Counted from the stretch's first letter, positions 15,578 to 25,560 are shown. The stretch is 36,006 nt of DNA from Candidatus Spechtbacteria bacterium RIFCSPLOWO2_12_FULL_38_22 (GCA_001820055.1 MHOK01000002.1:1-36006), one strand, 5' to 3'. Notes: a model not told the origin generated them from the sequence alone. Program-made: numbers and translations.

Positions 15578-16816
15578 TCAAAAACTGGGAATTGAAGCCT
15601 TTGACTGTAAAACTTCCGGTTTAAAGTTTATAGCTAAATTCTCCGCGGAATCTTCTTCCGCGCTACCATTAAGTTCCGCTACTAAAATCTTCTTTAAAAC
15701 TCTACGAAATTCATCTTGAAATCTCTCTTTGCTAAACCGTTGACCCAAGCTTTTTATTAAAAATTCGTTATAATTTTGATAATTATTATTTAATCTTCTA
15801 ACGCCATCTGCTAAAACAGCAGGATGGTCGGAATCAAAAAACTCTCCGTTCACACCCTCCACTACCGTTTCCAAAGAACCTCCCCCTCTATATGCTAAAA
15901 CCGGCTTACCAAAAAGCATTGCCTCAACCGGAGAAATGCCAAAATCGTCTTTTGCAGGTTGTATGTACGCATAACAATTTTGGTAACAATACTTAACAAT
16001 GTCATCGGACTGTCTGCCAAGCAAAATAATATTTGGCGAAGCTATTTTTTTAATTTCCTTAAACAAACGCCCCTCGCCTATCATAACAAGCGGGTACTTA
16101 AGTTTACTAAAAGCGTCTACCGCTGTTTTAATATTTTTATAACTTTCCAATTGGGTAATTATCAAAAAAAACTTTTCTGGTAATCTATCTATTATAGATT
16201 TTTTTACTAAAGCACTACTTAAATCTCCATTTTCTATAAAATCAATATCTGCTGGAGGATAAACAACAAAAGAATCTTTTTTATAAAACTTACCAATACG
16301 TTTCTTAGTATATTTAGAATTAGCTATAAAATAGTCTACTCTATCTGCCGCATTAAAATCCCACAACCTCAGTATGTGGGTTCCAATAACATCCACAAGT
16401 TTTTTGAACATGCCGCTATCATCGTACGTACTCTCCCAAAGATATTTTGTCGGCGTGTGGCAATAGCAAATATGTATTGTATTGTGGTCGCTAATAATAC
16501 CTTTGGCAAAAAAGGCGCAAGAAGATATCACTATATCGTAATTATTTAACTTAAAATTTTCAATAGCGCTAATTGCTAAAGGAGAAATCCACTTAAACCT
16601 GCGACGCAAAAAGTTAGGAAAGCGCTGTAAAAAAGAAGCCTCCATTTTAGCATTTGGAAAATACGTATCAACTATTTCTTGTTTATAAAAAAGCGTATAA
16701 ATAGGTGCTGCTGGAAACATGTTATGCAACGCATATAAAACACGTTCCGCACCACCAAATTTACCCAGATGGTCGTGTACAAGAGCAACTTTCAGTTTTC
16801 CGTTAATTTTATCCAT
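15578..16816 (-). CDS. Glycosyltransferase family 4-like
   Basis: VALVHDHLGKFGGAERVLYAL; C-terminal DDFGISPVEAMLFGKPVLAYRGGGSLETV. Confidence 0.93.
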   Translation of the reverse strand: MDKINGKLKVALVHDHLGKFGGAERVLYALHNMFPAAPIYTLFYKQEIVDTYFPNAKMEASFLQRFPNFLRRRFKWISPLAISAIENFKLNNYDIVISSCAFFAKGIISDHNTIHICYCHTPTKYLWESTYDDSGMFKKLVDVIGTHILRLWDFNAADRVDYFIANSKYTKKRIGKFYKKDSFVVYPPADIDFIENGDLSSALVKKSIIDRLPEKFFLIITQLESYKNIKTAVDAFSKLKYPLVMIGEGRLFKEIKKIASPNIILLGRQSDDIVKYCYQNCYAYIQPAKDDFGISPVEAMLFGKPVLAYRGGGSLETVVEGVNGEFFDSDHPAVLADGVRRLNNNYQNYNEFLIKSLGQRFSKERFQDEFRRVLKKILVAELNGSAEEDSAENLAINFKPEVLQSKASIPSF

Positions 16817-16841
16817 ACAAATAATATATATAAAAAAATTT

Positions 16842-17852
16842 TTACTTTTTAGCCATAATAGAACGCTTGTAAGTTTCCAAATTTTCTAACGCAACTCCTG
16901 TTCCTATAACAACACACAAAAGAGGATCCTTAGCAATGTAAGCTGGAACCCCAGTGGCTTCGGTTATAAGTTCATCTATGTTACTCAATAATGCTCCCCC
17001 GCCGCTCAATATCATACCTTTATCCATAACGTCCGCAGAAAGCTCGGGTGGGGTTTCCCGCAAAACAGTTTTTACTGTGTATATAATGTCCTTTAGTTGG
17101 TCGCTTATGGCCTCTACTATCTCACTACTTTTTATTTCAATATTTTTAGGCAAGCCCGTACCCAAGTCCCTTCCTCGCAGTTCATATATTTCCTCCTCCT
17201 TTTGGGGAAGCGCGGATCCAATAGATATTTTTATATCTTCTGCCGTGCGCTCACCAATCGCTAAATTATATTTATTTTTAATATAATTAGAAATTGCTAC
17301 ATCCATTTTATCTCCGCCTACTCGTGTTGAAGCGCTTGAAACAATCCCTCCCAAGGATATAACTGCTACCTCGGTGGTTCCCCCGCCAATATCTACAACC
17401 ATATTGCCACTGGGCGAATTAATGGGAACTCCTGCTCCGATTGCGGCAAGCACGGGTTCTTTAACAACATACGTGGCCTTAGCGCCAGCGTTCATGCTAG
17501 ATTGTATAACAGCGCGTTTCTCTGTTGAAGTAATGCCTGCGGGAACCGATATCATAACTTCCGGTTTTAAAATCCTTATACGCCCAGAAACTTTATTAAT
17601 GAAATACTTTATCATCGCTTCAGTCACTCTATAATCTGCTATTACCCCATCCTTTAATGGTCTGTGAGCAATAATGCTGTCGGGCGTCATACCGATCATT
17701 TTTTTTGCCTCTTTGCCCACAGCCAAAATTCTGTTGTCAAAAACAGATACAGCAACCACAGAAGGTTCGTTTATAACTATTCCTCTTCCTGGAACATACA
17801 CAAGTGAATTAGCCGTTCCAAGATCTATTCCTATTTTACGAGGGCTTATCAT
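16842..17852 (-). CDS. mreB: MreB-family actin (paralog 2)
   Basis: KIGIDLGTANSLVYVPGRGIVINEPSVVAV, VDIGGGTTEVAVISLGG, MILSGGGALL. Confidence 0.95.
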   Translation of the reverse strand: MISPRKIGIDLGTANSLVYVPGRGIVINEPSVVAVSVFDNRILAVGKEAKKMIGMTPDSIIAHRPLKDGVIADYRVTEAMIKYFINKVSGRIRILKPEVMISVPAGITSTEKRAVIQSSMNAGAKATYVVKEPVLAAIGAGVPINSPSGNMVVDIGGGTTEVAVISLGGIVSSASTRVGGDKMDVAISNYIKNKYNLAIGERTAEDIKISIGSALPQKEEEIYELRGRDLGTGLPKNIEIKSSEIVEAISDQLKDIIYTVKTVLRETPPELSADVMDKGMILSGGGALLSNIDELITEATGVPAYIAKDPLLCVVIGTGVALENLETYKRSIMAKK

Positions 17853-17863
17853 AAATTAATATT

Positions 17864-19129
17864 TTAAATTCTTTGTATATTAGCGCCTAATTTAAACAAT
17901 TTTTGATCAATTTTTTCATATCCTCTATCTACTTGATATGCGTCTTTTATAAATGTCTGGCCACTTGCCACAAGTCCAGCAATAATTAAACTCATACCCC
18001 CTCTTATGTCCTCTTTTTTTACAAATTTTATACCCTTCAATTTAGTTGGACCAGTAATGTACGCGCGATGTACGTCAAGAATTTTAACATTAGCGCCCAT
18101 TTTTTTCAATTCTTTCAAATAGCTTAAGCGCCCCTCGTACAAGGTGTCAAAAATTTCACTTGTACCATTGCACTGTGTTCCTAAAACTCCCAATGGAGAC
18201 TGGAGGTCAGCGGCAATTCCAGGATGAATTCTTACATCCATACGAAAAGCTTTTAGGTTCGGGCTTGTTTTTACCCTTACTGTAGTAGGATTTATAATTT
18301 CTATGTTTGCCCCTATTCTTTTTAGTCTATGTAAAAAAAGCTTTAAATCTTGAGTTGGAAAATTACATATCCTTATATCTCCGCCAACAACAAGCCCCGC
18401 GACAACCCATGTTCCTGCCTCAATATAATCATATATTACCCTCTGGTCAACTCCGCGCAAGCTCTTTTTTCCTCTAATAACTATCTGATTTTGAGGTTTC
18501 ACTTGAATGTTGGCCCCCATTCGCCTTAGCATTTCAACCAAATTTTGTATGTGAGGCTCTTCTGCGACTGTAGAAAACTCAATTTCTCTTTCCTGCCCCG
18601 CCGCCCACATAAGGGCGGTTTCTGTAGCGGTTACACTAAAGCCGTCCAAGATAACTTTAGATACTTGTGGCATTTTTTTGGATTTTGATATTGTAAAATT
18701 TTTTTCTGATTCTTTAACACTAAACCCCAAATCACGAAATAAATTAAAATGAAAACTAAGGGGACGCCTGCCAATTTTATCACCTCCAGGATAGGGCATG
18801 ACTACAGAACCAAATCTAGATAATAAGGGCCCCATTATAACGACAGATCCTCTTACTTTGCCTACAAGTTTATAATCTAAGGTGCTGGGTTTAATGTTTT
18901 TATTACTAATGTAAACTGTGCGACCGCGTTGATTTATGTCAGACCCAATACTGCGCAAAATATCAAACATGACTTCCACGTCTTTTAATATTGGAACATT
19001 TGTAAGTTTGCATGGCCTATCAGTAAGCAAAGTAGCGGCAATCAACTTCAGTGCCGCGTTTTTACTACCACTAACATGCACATCACCCCTAAGAAGGTTA
19101 CCGCCCTTAATTAGAAAAGAATCACTCAT
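17864..19129 (-). CDS. murA: UDP-N-acetylglucosamine 1-carboxyvinyltransferase, Asp in place of the catalytic Cys
   Basis: SGSKNAALKLIAATLL, PYPGGDKIGRRPL, LQSPLGVLGTQCNGTSEIFDTLYEGR. Confidence 0.95.
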   Translation of the reverse strand: MSDSFLIKGGNLLRGDVHVSGSKNAALKLIAATLLTDRPCKLTNVPILKDVEVMFDILRSIGSDINQRGRTVYISNKNIKPSTLDYKLVGKVRGSVVIMGPLLSRFGSVVMPYPGGDKIGRRPLSFHFNLFRDLGFSVKESEKNFTISKSKKMPQVSKVILDGFSVTATETALMWAAGQEREIEFSTVAEEPHIQNLVEMLRRMGANIQVKPQNQIVIRGKKSLRGVDQRVIYDYIEAGTWVVAGLVVGGDIRICNFPTQDLKLFLHRLKRIGANIEIINPTTVRVKTSPNLKAFRMDVRIHPGIAADLQSPLGVLGTQCNGTSEIFDTLYEGRLSYLKELKKMGANVKILDVHRAYITGPTKLKGIKFVKKEDIRGGMSLIIAGLVASGQTFIKDAYQVDRGYEKIDQKLFKLGANIQRI

Positions 19130-19209
19130 ATCTGACTCATAGTACCACGGAAAATATAGACAAACTAGATCTTCCAAAATTTAAAAAAGTATTGTACAAT
19201 AAAGCCCAA

Positions 19210-20601
19210 ATGACTTACCGAATAAGAAAAAGGCTTTTTATAGCCTTAACAATCTTATTTTTTGCAACCGTCCCTCTGATTGTATTGCTTACTCAAGGAT
19301 ATAGAGTAGATACAGAAAATAAACGCCTAGTTAAAACAGGTGGTATTGATTTAGATATAAAAACCGCAAACACCAGTGTTTTTTTAAATAATGAACTCAA
19401 AAAAGAAACAAACTTCTTATTTAAGGGGATTATCTTTAGAAATATTATTCCCGGGCAATATCAAATTAAACTAGAAAAAAATAACTACGCTACATGGGAA
19501 AAGACTATACTAGTTGCGGAAGAACAGGTCACTAAATTTTTTGATATAAAACTTTTTCCTAAAGAACTGCATGAAAATTTAATACTAAAAAACATTGTGT
19601 ACGCAAACATATCTCCCAACCAAAAACATACAATAGCCTACGGTCAAAATCCCAAAAATAACACTACGCAAATTTTTTTGATCAACCTTGAAAATTTAAA
19701 TATAAATCCCATACTCAATCCAGAAAACCTGCAAGACATACGCAGTATTAACTGGAATAACGAATCCTCTTTATTTTCTATTACATCCAAGAATTCTGCT
19801 TACATAGGTGCCGTGGACAGTTTAGAAAACACAAAAAACTGGACAAACTTCTTACTAAATAAAAAATCCACGGCATTCAGCTTAAATTCAAAAATAATAC
19901 CAATAAACACAGACTCAATTTTCGTTTTAGAAACAAACACAGACGCGACTACGAATGTGCACTACTTGAATGTAAATAAAAATATAGCAAAACTTAAATT
20001 GGTGGAAAAAGCTATAGCTTTAGATATTGTAGACGATCAAATTTTTTACCTAGACTCGGGAGGTATACTTAACCAAATATCTCCAAACGACTCCTCCCCG
20101 CTTGAATTAACCGAAACCGCAATCGTTCGCCCAACAACCACTAACGCTAAAATACAGATACAAAAAAACAGCGACTCTTCGCTAATAATAAACAGGGGAA
20201 ATTTATTTCTATGGCAGAGAGGAAAACCTTTTGAAAAAATAGCTTCAAACGTAGAAAATGCGATATGGGGAAAAGAAAAAATATTGTATTGGAATTCAAA
20301 TGATATTTATATTTATTGGCTAAAGGAATTATTCGGACCTCCTCGCAGGTTGCCCGCTGATACAGAACACATACGAGTAGCCTCCCCAGTTATAAATGCT
20401 GACTGGGCATCAAAAGAAGAAGCACACATTGCTATACAAACCTCAAATAATTTAGTACTGGCAGAAATTGACTCCAGAGATAAAAGAATAACCACAGAAT
20501 ACAAATTAGACTTTGTACATAATTTTATTGGAAATAATTTGAATAAGGAGGCTGTATATGTTATTATTAATAATGACCTCACAGAATTTAATTATCGTTA
20601 A
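19210..20601 (+). CDS. PEGA-domain-like membrane-anchored protein
   Basis: N-terminal TM RLFIALTILFFATVPLIVLLTQGY followed by a PEGA-like segment (VFLNNELKKETNFLFKGIIFRNIIPGQYQIKLEKNNYATWEKTI). Confidence 0.75.
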   Translation: MTYRIRKRLFIALTILFFATVPLIVLLTQGYRVDTENKRLVKTGGIDLDIKTANTSVFLNNELKKETNFLFKGIIFRNIIPGQYQIKLEKNNYATWEKTILVAEEQVTKFFDIKLFPKELHENLILKNIVYANISPNQKHTIAYGQNPKNNTTQIFLINLENLNINPILNPENLQDIRSINWNNESSLFSITSKNSAYIGAVDSLENTKNWTNFLLNKKSTAFSLNSKIIPINTDSIFVLETNTDATTNVHYLNVNKNIAKLKLVEKAIALDIVDDQIFYLDSGGILNQISPNDSSPLELTETAIVRPTTTNAKIQIQKNSDSSLIINRGNLFLWQRGKPFEKIASNVENAIWGKEKILYWNSNDIYIYWLKELFGPPRRLPADTEHIRVASPVINADWASKEEAHIAIQTSNNLVLAEIDSRDKRITTEYKLDFVHNFIGNNLNKEAVYVIINNDLTEFNYR

Positions 20602-20603
20602 AA

Positions 20604-20699
20604 ATGGGAACTAAGTTAAAAAATAAAAGACAGTCTGTAAAAAAAAGAAAGCGCAAAAAAATTAGACGCCGAAACAGACATAAAAAAAATAAAAAATAA
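20604..20699 (+). CDS. 31-aa highly basic microprotein MGTKLKNKRQSVKKRKRKKIRRRNRHKKNKK
   Basis: ATG 2 nt after the PEGA gene stop, terminator follows; composition like a tiny ribosomal-type protein. Absent from the supplied ORF track. Confidence 0.6.
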   Translation: MGTKLKNKRQSVKKRKRKKIRRRNRHKKNKK

Positions 20700-20721
20700 A
20701 CGTCTAATTTTTAGTAACTAC

Positions 20722-20752
20722 ACAAAAACGCTCCTTGTGGAGCGTTTTTGAA
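20722..20752. terminator. Bidirectional terminator hairpin
   Basis: CAAAAACGCTCC-TTGT-GGAGCGTTTTTG. Confidence 0.85.
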
Positions 20753-20754
20753 AT

Positions 20755-21771
20755 TTAATAACTTAATTCAACTATGTTTATATTCTTAAATCCAGGAAAT
20801 AAACTGCTATCATTTAATATTTCTGGGTTTTCTAATTTGGGAATACTCTGATGATTAGATATGGGAAGTGCATTAATTTTAATAATTTTGTCTCCTTGAA
20901 TTTCCAATTTTAAAACAAGGCCGTATTGCGTAGGTTGAGAAAAATACTGATCAAAAATAAAATTTCCTAAAGAATAAAATACTGCTTTCCCGTCTATAAT
21001 TTCGTATGGTTGGACAACGTGGGGATGGTGGCCAACCACTAAATCCGCCCCTGCCTCAAAAAACGCTTTTGCTGTACTTTTTTGAAAACTATTTGCAAAT
21101 TGCTCGTATTCGTTGCCCCAATGCGCAGATATGATATCCAGAGTATCGTCGCCTGCGTTATTTATTATAAGATTTACAATTTCATCTTTAGTTTGAGCTA
21201 ACGCATTAAAACCATAAAAATTAACCTCAATTCCGTTTATATTTTTTTTTAAAATATCGTAATCCGAACTTCCCTCAATCGGCCTGCCAAATATATCAAA
21301 TTCTAAATTTAACAAATTTTTCTGAGTTTGTTCATATATTTTTCCACCAAAGTTATACGAGTGATTATTGGCCAGATTGGCAACATTAACACCAGATTCT
21401 TTCAATTTTTCTACAAGTTCTCTTCTGAAAGAAAAAAATAAAGAATGTATGTGCTGGGGAATATCAATATCAGGAAAAGTTCCTTCAAAATTTACTACAA
21501 TCAAATCCGCGTCTTTAGACAAGTCTCTTAATAATACAAACATTTTATCTCCGGCCTGTGTTTGATACGCGATATCTACCGACCGATCAAGCATAACATC
21601 TCCTGTAAAATAAACAGTAGTCTTTTTAGGAGTAAGCACGTCGTGTTTTATCTGTTTTGAATAACTGTAAGTAGATAACTTCTCTACTGGTTTATTTGCA
21701 AAATAATATACGGCTATAGCCAGTATAAGCGCAATCAAACTTAAAATACCGATTTTTTGTTTATCTATCAT
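20755..21771 (-). CDS. CapA/poly-gamma-glutamate-synthesis-like metallophosphatase family protein
   Basis: VYFTGDVMLDRSVD, NFEGTFPD, NLANNHSYNFG, GADLVVGHHPHVVQPYE, FYSLGNFIFDQ. Confidence 0.92.
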   Translation of the reverse strand: MIDKQKIGILSLIALILAIAVYYFANKPVEKLSTYSYSKQIKHDVLTPKKTTVYFTGDVMLDRSVDIAYQTQAGDKMFVLLRDLSKDADLIVVNFEGTFPDIDIPQHIHSLFFSFRRELVEKLKESGVNVANLANNHSYNFGGKIYEQTQKNLLNLEFDIFGRPIEGSSDYDILKKNINGIEVNFYGFNALAQTKDEIVNLIINNAGDDTLDIISAHWGNEYEQFANSFQKSTAKAFFEAGADLVVGHHPHVVQPYEIIDGKAVFYSLGNFIFDQYFSQPTQYGLVLKLEIQGDKIIKINALPISNHQSIPKLENPEILNDSSLFPGFKNINIVELSY

Positions 21772-21805
21772 TCATTTTTTAAAAAACGCTGCTTTGCAAC
21801 GTTTT

Positions 21806-22519
21806 TTATTTTGTTATTTCTAACAAACTGTCCTTCCCTTCTTCCGCTGAATATTCCCGCACATGAACCGCTGTAAGTTTTATTCTTAACTGGGGATATT
21901 GTTCGTGCAACTGCTTAAGCGCCAACAGAACTTCGGCATTCATTCTTCCATACTTTTTTAAAAAAAATCCATCAACCCTACGGGCCGCAGAAGCAATATC
22001 CATAAATCCCGGATATATTTTTATTGTGCCACCAGGTTTTAAAACCCTTACCGCTTCTCCAATTGACACAGGTATATCCCACGGCCTGTTTGCGGTGGTG
22101 GCTTGCATTATCGGAACAGAACAATGCATTAATATGTAGTCAAAACTCTCATCTTTGAACGGCAACTGTTTTACATCTCCTTGCACATCCATACGCCCTT
22201 CCCAAAGATCAACAGAGGCGTTGTCTAAATTTACAAAAAACCTAGGAAAAATCATCCTTTCTAAGACCTTCTTAAATGCCCCGGATCCAGAACCAATATC
22301 CAAAATTGTTTTATTGTTTAAACTTTCGATATCACCGATATTCAACATCTCTACATACTGTAAAAACGTATCTGCCTCATACTCTGTAACTCCGAGTCTG
22401 TCAATTAACTCCTCCGTTTTTTGTTTAAAATCTGAACTTACATCTCTTGGCTCATCAACCTGTATAAATCCTGGGATATTCCCTATCCTTTCTTGTTTTG
22501 GTGTTTCAAGTTTACTCAT
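21806..22519 (-). CDS. Class I SAM-dependent methyltransferase
   Basis: ILDIGSGSGAFKKVLE, DESFDYILMHCSVP, EAVRVLKPGGTIKIYPG. Confidence 0.85.
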   Translation of the reverse strand: MSKLETPKQERIGNIPGFIQVDEPRDVSSDFKQKTEELIDRLGVTEYEADTFLQYVEMLNIGDIESLNNKTILDIGSGSGAFKKVLERMIFPRFFVNLDNASVDLWEGRMDVQGDVKQLPFKDESFDYILMHCSVPIMQATTANRPWDIPVSIGEAVRVLKPGGTIKIYPGFMDIASAARRVDGFFLKKYGRMNAEVLLALKQLHEQYPQLRIKLTAVHVREYSAEEGKDSLLEITK

Positions 22520-23207
22520 ATTTATTATCTAAAAATTTTTTAGCAACTTTGTAAGCCTCTTCTGCGCTGTCCACTAAAGTATATATGTCTAAATCGTCTT
22601 TATCTACTGTGCTGTGTTGTTTATACAAACTTTTTTCTATCCATTTTAAAAATGGTTTCCAATAACGACGCCCTACCAATATAATGGGTATCGGTTTTAT
22701 CTTTTCTGTTTGTATCAATGTTACCATTTCAAAAAACTCATCCAAAGTACCGAATCCTCCGGGGAAAAAGAAATAAATTTGTGAAGCAAATGTAAGCATA
22801 ACCTTGCGGGAAAAAAAATAATGAAACGCCTTAGCCTCCTTTACGTACTTATTTATTCTCTGTTCTTTTTCTAACATAATATTTAATCCAACCGATCTGC
22901 CACCAGCTTCACTTGCTCCTTTATTAGCGGCTTCCATTATGCCCGGTCCACCACCGGTAATTACCGCAAAACCATCTTTTGCAAACATGTAAGCAAGCTC
23001 GGTTGCTTCTCGATAATATTCATGTTCAAGACCCGCATGAGAAGAACCAAAAATTGAAACAGCTTTATCAAAATTTAACAAAAATTCAAATCCAAGACGA
23101 AATTCATCTTTTATTCTTTCGGCTCTATCCTCTATTTCTTCAATTTTTTGAATCACCTCCCCCACTCTTGATGATTTTGGCACATAACCAATATCTCTTT
23201 TTCTCAT
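22512..23207 (-). CDS. LOG/TIGR00730-family Rossmann-fold protein
   Basis: FAVITGGGPGIMEAANKGASEAGG and FFPGGFGTLDEFFEMVTLIQ. Confidence 0.92.
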   Translation of the reverse strand: MRKRDIGYVPKSSRVGEVIQKIEEIEDRAERIKDEFRLGFEFLLNFDKAVSIFGSSHAGLEHEYYREATELAYMFAKDGFAVITGGGPGIMEAANKGASEAGGRSVGLNIMLEKEQRINKYVKEAKAFHYFFSRKVMLTFASQIYFFFPGGFGTLDEFFEMVTLIQTEKIKPIPIILVGRRYWKPFLKWIEKSLYKQHSTVDKDDLDIYTLVDSAEEAYKVAKKFLDNKYE

Positions 23208-23249
23208 GCTTTTTGTAATGCTTTAATTATTGAATTTATTGTAACATAA

Positions 23250-23270
23250 AACCCCGTTAACACGGGGTTT
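23250..23270. terminator. Terminator hairpin
   Basis: AAACCCCG-TTAACA-CGGGGTTT, just downstream of the 66-aa ORF. Confidence 0.75.
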
Positions 23271-23276
23271 GTGGTA

Positions 23277-23477
23277 TTAAACAAAAACCTCAAATCCATA
23301 ACCCCTGGTTTTATTAAAATACAGTTTGCGTACCTTAAGATCGCTAACCGCAACGCCCCATCTATTGGCAAGAAGGCGAACGTATCGCAGCGCAAGGAAC
23401 TCTTCTTCGGTCATATCACTCTTGACGTGAACAATTTGGTACTTTTTTTGATCACCATTCTTCCCGCGCCCCATCAT
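23277..23477 (-). CDS. Small protein of unknown function (65-66 aa)
   Basis: ORF with RBS-like GGGAGGGA upstream of ATGATG and its own downstream terminator hairpin. Confidence 0.6.
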   Translation of the reverse strand: MMGRGKNGDQKKYQIVHVKSDMTEEEFLALRYVRLLANRWGVAVSDLKVRKLYFNKTRGYGFEVFV

Positions 23478-23581
23478 TCCCTCCCGTGTTTAGCCTACAT
23501 AATTATAATAGTATATAAATATCTAATCAAGTATTTTTATCTGCTTTACTAATTTTTTTTCTTTGAATTCTCTCAATATAC

Positions 23582-23616
23582 TTATATATAGGGTTGCCAG
23601 GCAACCCTATATATAA
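23582..23616. repeat. Perfect inverted repeat, 17-bp arms and 1-nt centre
   Basis: TTATATATAGGGTTGCC-A-GGCAACCCTATATATAA. Confidence 0.9.
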
Positions 23617-23617
23617 A

Positions 23618-23655
23618 AAATACCTCAATTCGCCAGCTGGCGAATTGAGGTATTT
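23618..23655. repeat. Perfect 38-bp palindrome without spacer
   Basis: AAATACCTCAATTCGCCAGCTGGCGAATTGAGGTATTT. Confidence 0.9.
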
Positions 23656-23661
23656 GAATTT

Positions 23662-25560
23662 TTAAAGAACTAATCTTTGGTCGTCTGCCAACCTACGAAA
23701 AGTTGGAGAGCTTCCATAAAGTTCTTCAAACGAGCCTGCTTGAGCTTCAATTTGCGACTCGCCTTCAAGAACTTCGTTTGGACTCCGCAAAACTATAAAC
23801 TTGTCACAAATTTCTCTTACCGTGCTTAGTCTGTGCGCGACAATAAAAGCGCTCCTCCTGCCACTTAACACTTTGGTCAAGCCCTCTTGAACCTGTCTTT
23901 CTATAGTGGAATCCAGACTGCTTGTTGCTTCATCAACAACAAGCAATTTAGGATTTTGTATAGCGGCGGCGGCAATCATCAAGCGCTGTTTCTCGCCCCC
24001 TGAAAGCTCTATACCCCCACGACCAACTCGGACATCAAGACCCTTATCTTTTCTGGATCTAAAATCCCTAAAATCTACCCTGAAATCTTGCATAATTTGC
24101 CACAAATTTTCTCTAGTTAGCCTGTCTTTTTCATCTTGAGAAAGGCCATAAGTTAGGTTATATTCTATGGTTCCATCAAAAATCTTAGGATCCTGCGCAA
24201 TATAAGCATGATATCTTGTCCAGGAATTCAACTCTATGTTCTGCAAATTTACTCCGCCAACTAAAATTTCGCCACCATCGGGATCCATGTAACGCAAGAG
24301 TAAACGCATTATAGTGCTTTTACCGGCGCCACTCTCACCAATTAACGCCACTTTCTGTCCTGGCTCTATGGTGAAATTAATATCTACCAAAGCGTGATGA
24401 TTTGACTTAATATGCGCTAAACCCTGTTCGGTATTACCTGCAGGATAAACATAACTCACGCTTCTAAATTCAACACCGGGATGGTCATGTCCTTTTATGG
24501 TCAGAGCATTTTTTCTTTCTTTAATTGCAGGTGGAAGAGTCACTGCGTCAATCATTGCCTTAACAGCTGGCATATGCCAATTAAGTTGATGTTCTACTTC
24601 GCTAACACGCCATAGATTATTTTTAAACTGGCCGGTCCATGCAAATAAAGGATACAAAAGTCCAACACTCCAACTTCCTATCCAAACTAACCAAATTCCA
24701 TACAGCATCGCGCACAAAACACCCATGTCCCGTACAGCGCCCTTTAGACGAGACTGCTTAATATACCAAAGCCAAAAATTGCGATCCTCTTTAATAACAG
24801 CATTAAATCTATCTGTCATATACTTTAATTCATCACCAGAACGCCCTGAAACTTTTACCCTTTCCGCCTTCTCCCATCTTTCATATCTATAACGATTAAG
24901 GCTCCTAAGTTCTTTATCAATTGGCAATATCTGTTGCATTACTTTTTGATTTAAATAAAGCGACCAAATGATATAAGTAAAAACAACAACAGAAATAATT
25001 ACGCCCGCGACCCAACTAATAATCCAAATGCCTATATAAACGAAAAGAAGGGTGGCAATTGAAGGGATTCCTTCAAATAAAAGCATCGCCTGTACATCTA
25101 GGGTCTTCCATTTCCCCTTGTCTATATTGGATACGTTGAGAACGGCGCTTTCTTGAAGATGTTGACCCATAGATTTTTCAAACATCAATTCTGTAACTTT
25201 TTTATCTACGCTTCCATAGTTCAATCCCAACATCCACTCGCGAGCAATCTGTTGAAAATACATAGTCCATCTTTCGGCATACAAAATTACCGAATATACC
25301 ACAACTCCCAAAACAATCAACGACAAATTCTTTGTAACCAATCCATCAAAAACCTTGCTCAATATAAAGGGCTGGCTAGTACCTATGGCTATAGCTAATA
25401 CGGCTAGCGGAATAAATTTATGTTTCGCCCATTTTTTACTTTCAACGCTGATCATATTATCCCAAACCCATTTATAAATACCCAAAGAACGCTTAAAGTC
25501 CTTCAGATATTCACGAAAGTTTTTTGGAGCTATTCGGTCAAATTTTGGATCTTCAGCCAT
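23662..25560 (-). CDS. ABC transporter, fused permease and ATPase (exporter type)
   Basis: ALIGESGAGKSTIMRLLLRY Walker A, IELSGGEKQRLMIAAAA signature, LLVDEATSSLDS Walker B; N-terminal TM domain. Start at MAEDPK preferred (upstream AGGAGAG). Confidence 0.95.
   Translation of the reverse strand: MAEDPKFDRIAPKNFREYLKDFKRSLGIYKWVWDNMISVESKKWAKHKFIPLAVLAIAIGTSQPFILSKVFDGLVTKNLSLIVLGVVVYSVILYAERWTMYFQQIAREWMLGLNYGSVDKKVTELMFEKSMGQHLQESAVLNVSNIDKGKWKTLDVQAMLLFEGIPSIATLLFVYIGIWIISWVAGVIISVVVFTYIIWSLYLNQKVMQQILPIDKELRSLNRYRYERWEKAERVKVSGRSGDELKYMTDRFNAVIKEDRNFWLWYIKQSRLKGAVRDMGVLCAMLYGIWLVWIGSWSVGLLYPLFAWTGQFKNNLWRVSEVEHQLNWHMPAVKAMIDAVTLPPAIKERKNALTIKGHDHPGVEFRSVSYVYPAGNTEQGLAHIKSNHHALVDINFTIEPGQKVALIGESGAGKSTIMRLLLRYMDPDGGEILVGGVNLQNIELNSWTRYHAYIAQDPKIFDGTIEYNLTYGLSQDEKDRLTRENLWQIMQDFRVDFRDFRSRKDKGLDVRVGRGGIELSGGEKQRLMIAAAAIQNPKLLVVDEATSSLDSTIERQVQEGLTKVLSGRRSAFIVAHRLSTVREICDKFIVLRSPNEVLEGESQIEAQAGSFEELYGSSPTFRRLADDQRLVL

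Noticed and set aside
16954-17286. Plus-strand ORFs antisense to mreB2 and similar ones opposite mreB1, dnaX, alaS
   Set aside because: Shadow ORFs opposite strongly supported genes; no RBS or motif.
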